A DNA stretch of 6,201 bases from the NCBI GenBank assembly GCA_004144935.1, contig SDZP01000215.1, positions 1 to 6,201 of the forward strand, given 5' to 3'. A program made the position numbers and the translations under genes. Shown here one piece after another: positions 6,111 through 6,201 of this stretch (position 1 is its first letter; each line of letters begins with the position of its first letter). Below the pieces are notes generated by a model. It was given only the letters and a program-made list of their open reading frames with translations. It did no database searches and was not told the DNA's origin. This DNA is from Caulobacteraceae bacterium (GTDB lineage: Bacteria; Pseudomonadota; Alphaproteobacteria; Caulobacterales; Caulobacteraceae).

Positions 6111-6116
6111 AGGAGG
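6111..6116 (+). promoter_or_regulatory. Ribosome binding site of the second RidA-family gene
   Basis: A perfect AGGAGG lies six bases before the ATG at 6123. It fixes the start of the plus-strand copy and shows that this copy, unlike the minus-strand one, has an intact translation start. Confidence 0.75.
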
Positions 6117-6122
6117 AACCCG

Positions 6123-6201
6123 ATGCTTCGTAAATTCAACCCCGAAGGCGTCCCCGCCCCACCCTTCTACAGGCATGCCGTCGAGGTTACCGCCCCTGAG
6201 C
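6123..6201 (+). CDS. Second RidA-family gene, N-terminal 26 codons (runs off right edge)
   Basis: ATG 6123 follows an ideal SD and opens MLRKFNPEGVPAPPFY, then Arg-His-Ala-Val-Glu-Val-Thr-Ala-Pro-Glu, the usual RidA-type N-terminus. From codon 11 on it is almost identical in DNA to the minus-strand RidA copy read in the opposite direction; the one amino-acid change in the shared part is Arg here for the Ser of the other copy, a position where RidA proteins usually have Ser (YSHAVEV). Too little is present to judge catalytic residues. It is either a head-to-head paralogue or the true 5' end of the same gene joined in inverted orientation by an artefact. Confidence 0.7.
   Translation, partial: MLRKFNPEGVPAPPFYRHAVEVTAPE

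Larger units (their letters stand above)
6050..6201. repeat. 50-bp inverted repeat joining two head-to-head RidA 5' regions
   Basis: The left arm (6050-6099) and the right arm (6152-6201) are inverted copies matching at 48 of 50 positions; mismatches pair 6078 with 6173 and 6093 with 6158. The 52-base spacer (6100-6151) carries the SD and first codons of the plus-strand copy. The right arm is cut by the window edge, so the repeat may be longer. Both arms code for the same RidA segment (PAPPFY then Ser or Arg, then HAVEVTAPE). Confidence 0.92.

Noticed and set aside
6108..6176. RidA start at ATG 6176 on the minus strand
   Set aside because: The added residues are the antisense of the plus-strand RidA start, no SD precedes the ATG, and the tail does not resemble RidA N-termini.

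Overview
The window looks like a GC-rich alphaproteobacterial chromosome fragment, most likely from the Caulobacteraceae (Caulobacter, Phenylobacterium or Brevundimonas type). Reasons: very high GC, an OmpA-family barrel protein of the type I associate with Caulobacter, a promoter matching the Caulobacter housekeeping consensus (TTG-rich -35, GCTATAAC -10), and a TonB-dependent receptor. Taxonomy is inferred from sequence style only. No mobile element, CRISPR array, tRNA or rRNA was seen.

Layout. (1) Positions 1-618, minus strand: N-terminal barrel half of an outer-membrane OmpA-like protein that runs off the left edge; its probable promoter is at 670-696. (2) Positions 783-2570, minus strand: a complete 595-residue Kef-type (CPA2) monovalent cation:proton antiporter with a C-terminal RCK/TrkA-N domain. 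(3) Positions 2571-2654: a divergent promoter region carrying a small GC-rich dyad. (4) Positions 2655-5741, plus strand: a three-gene presumptive operon made of a DUF2946 small exported protein with a Cys-His-Asp-Cys motif, a TonB-dependent outer-membrane receptor, and a periplasmic copper chaperone of the PCu(A)C family. (5) Positions 5748-6107, minus strand, convergent with the operon: a RidA-family protein with an unclear 5' end. (6) Positions 6123-6201, plus strand: the start of a second RidA-family gene, with a very good ribosome binding site, cut by the right edge.

How they work together. The DUF2946 / TonB receptor / PCu(A)C trio is best read as a metal, probably copper, acquisition or handling module: the receptor would bring a copper species across the outer membrane, the PCu(A)C protein would bind Cu in the periplasm and pass it on (for example to cytochrome oxidase), and the DUF2946 protein may be an accessory metal binder. 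Copper as the substrate is inferred from the PCu(A)C family and not shown by the receptor itself. The antiporter and the OmpA-like protein are ordinary envelope genes.

The oddest structure is at the right end: the two RidA 5' regions form a 50-bp inverted repeat (48/50 matching) that ends exactly at the window edge. It is either a recent head-to-head duplication or a fold-back or assembly artefact. No clearly new biological system was found; the most useful leads are the uncharacterised DUF2946 partner in the copper trio, the G8 tract in the receptor gene, and the RidA inverted repeat.
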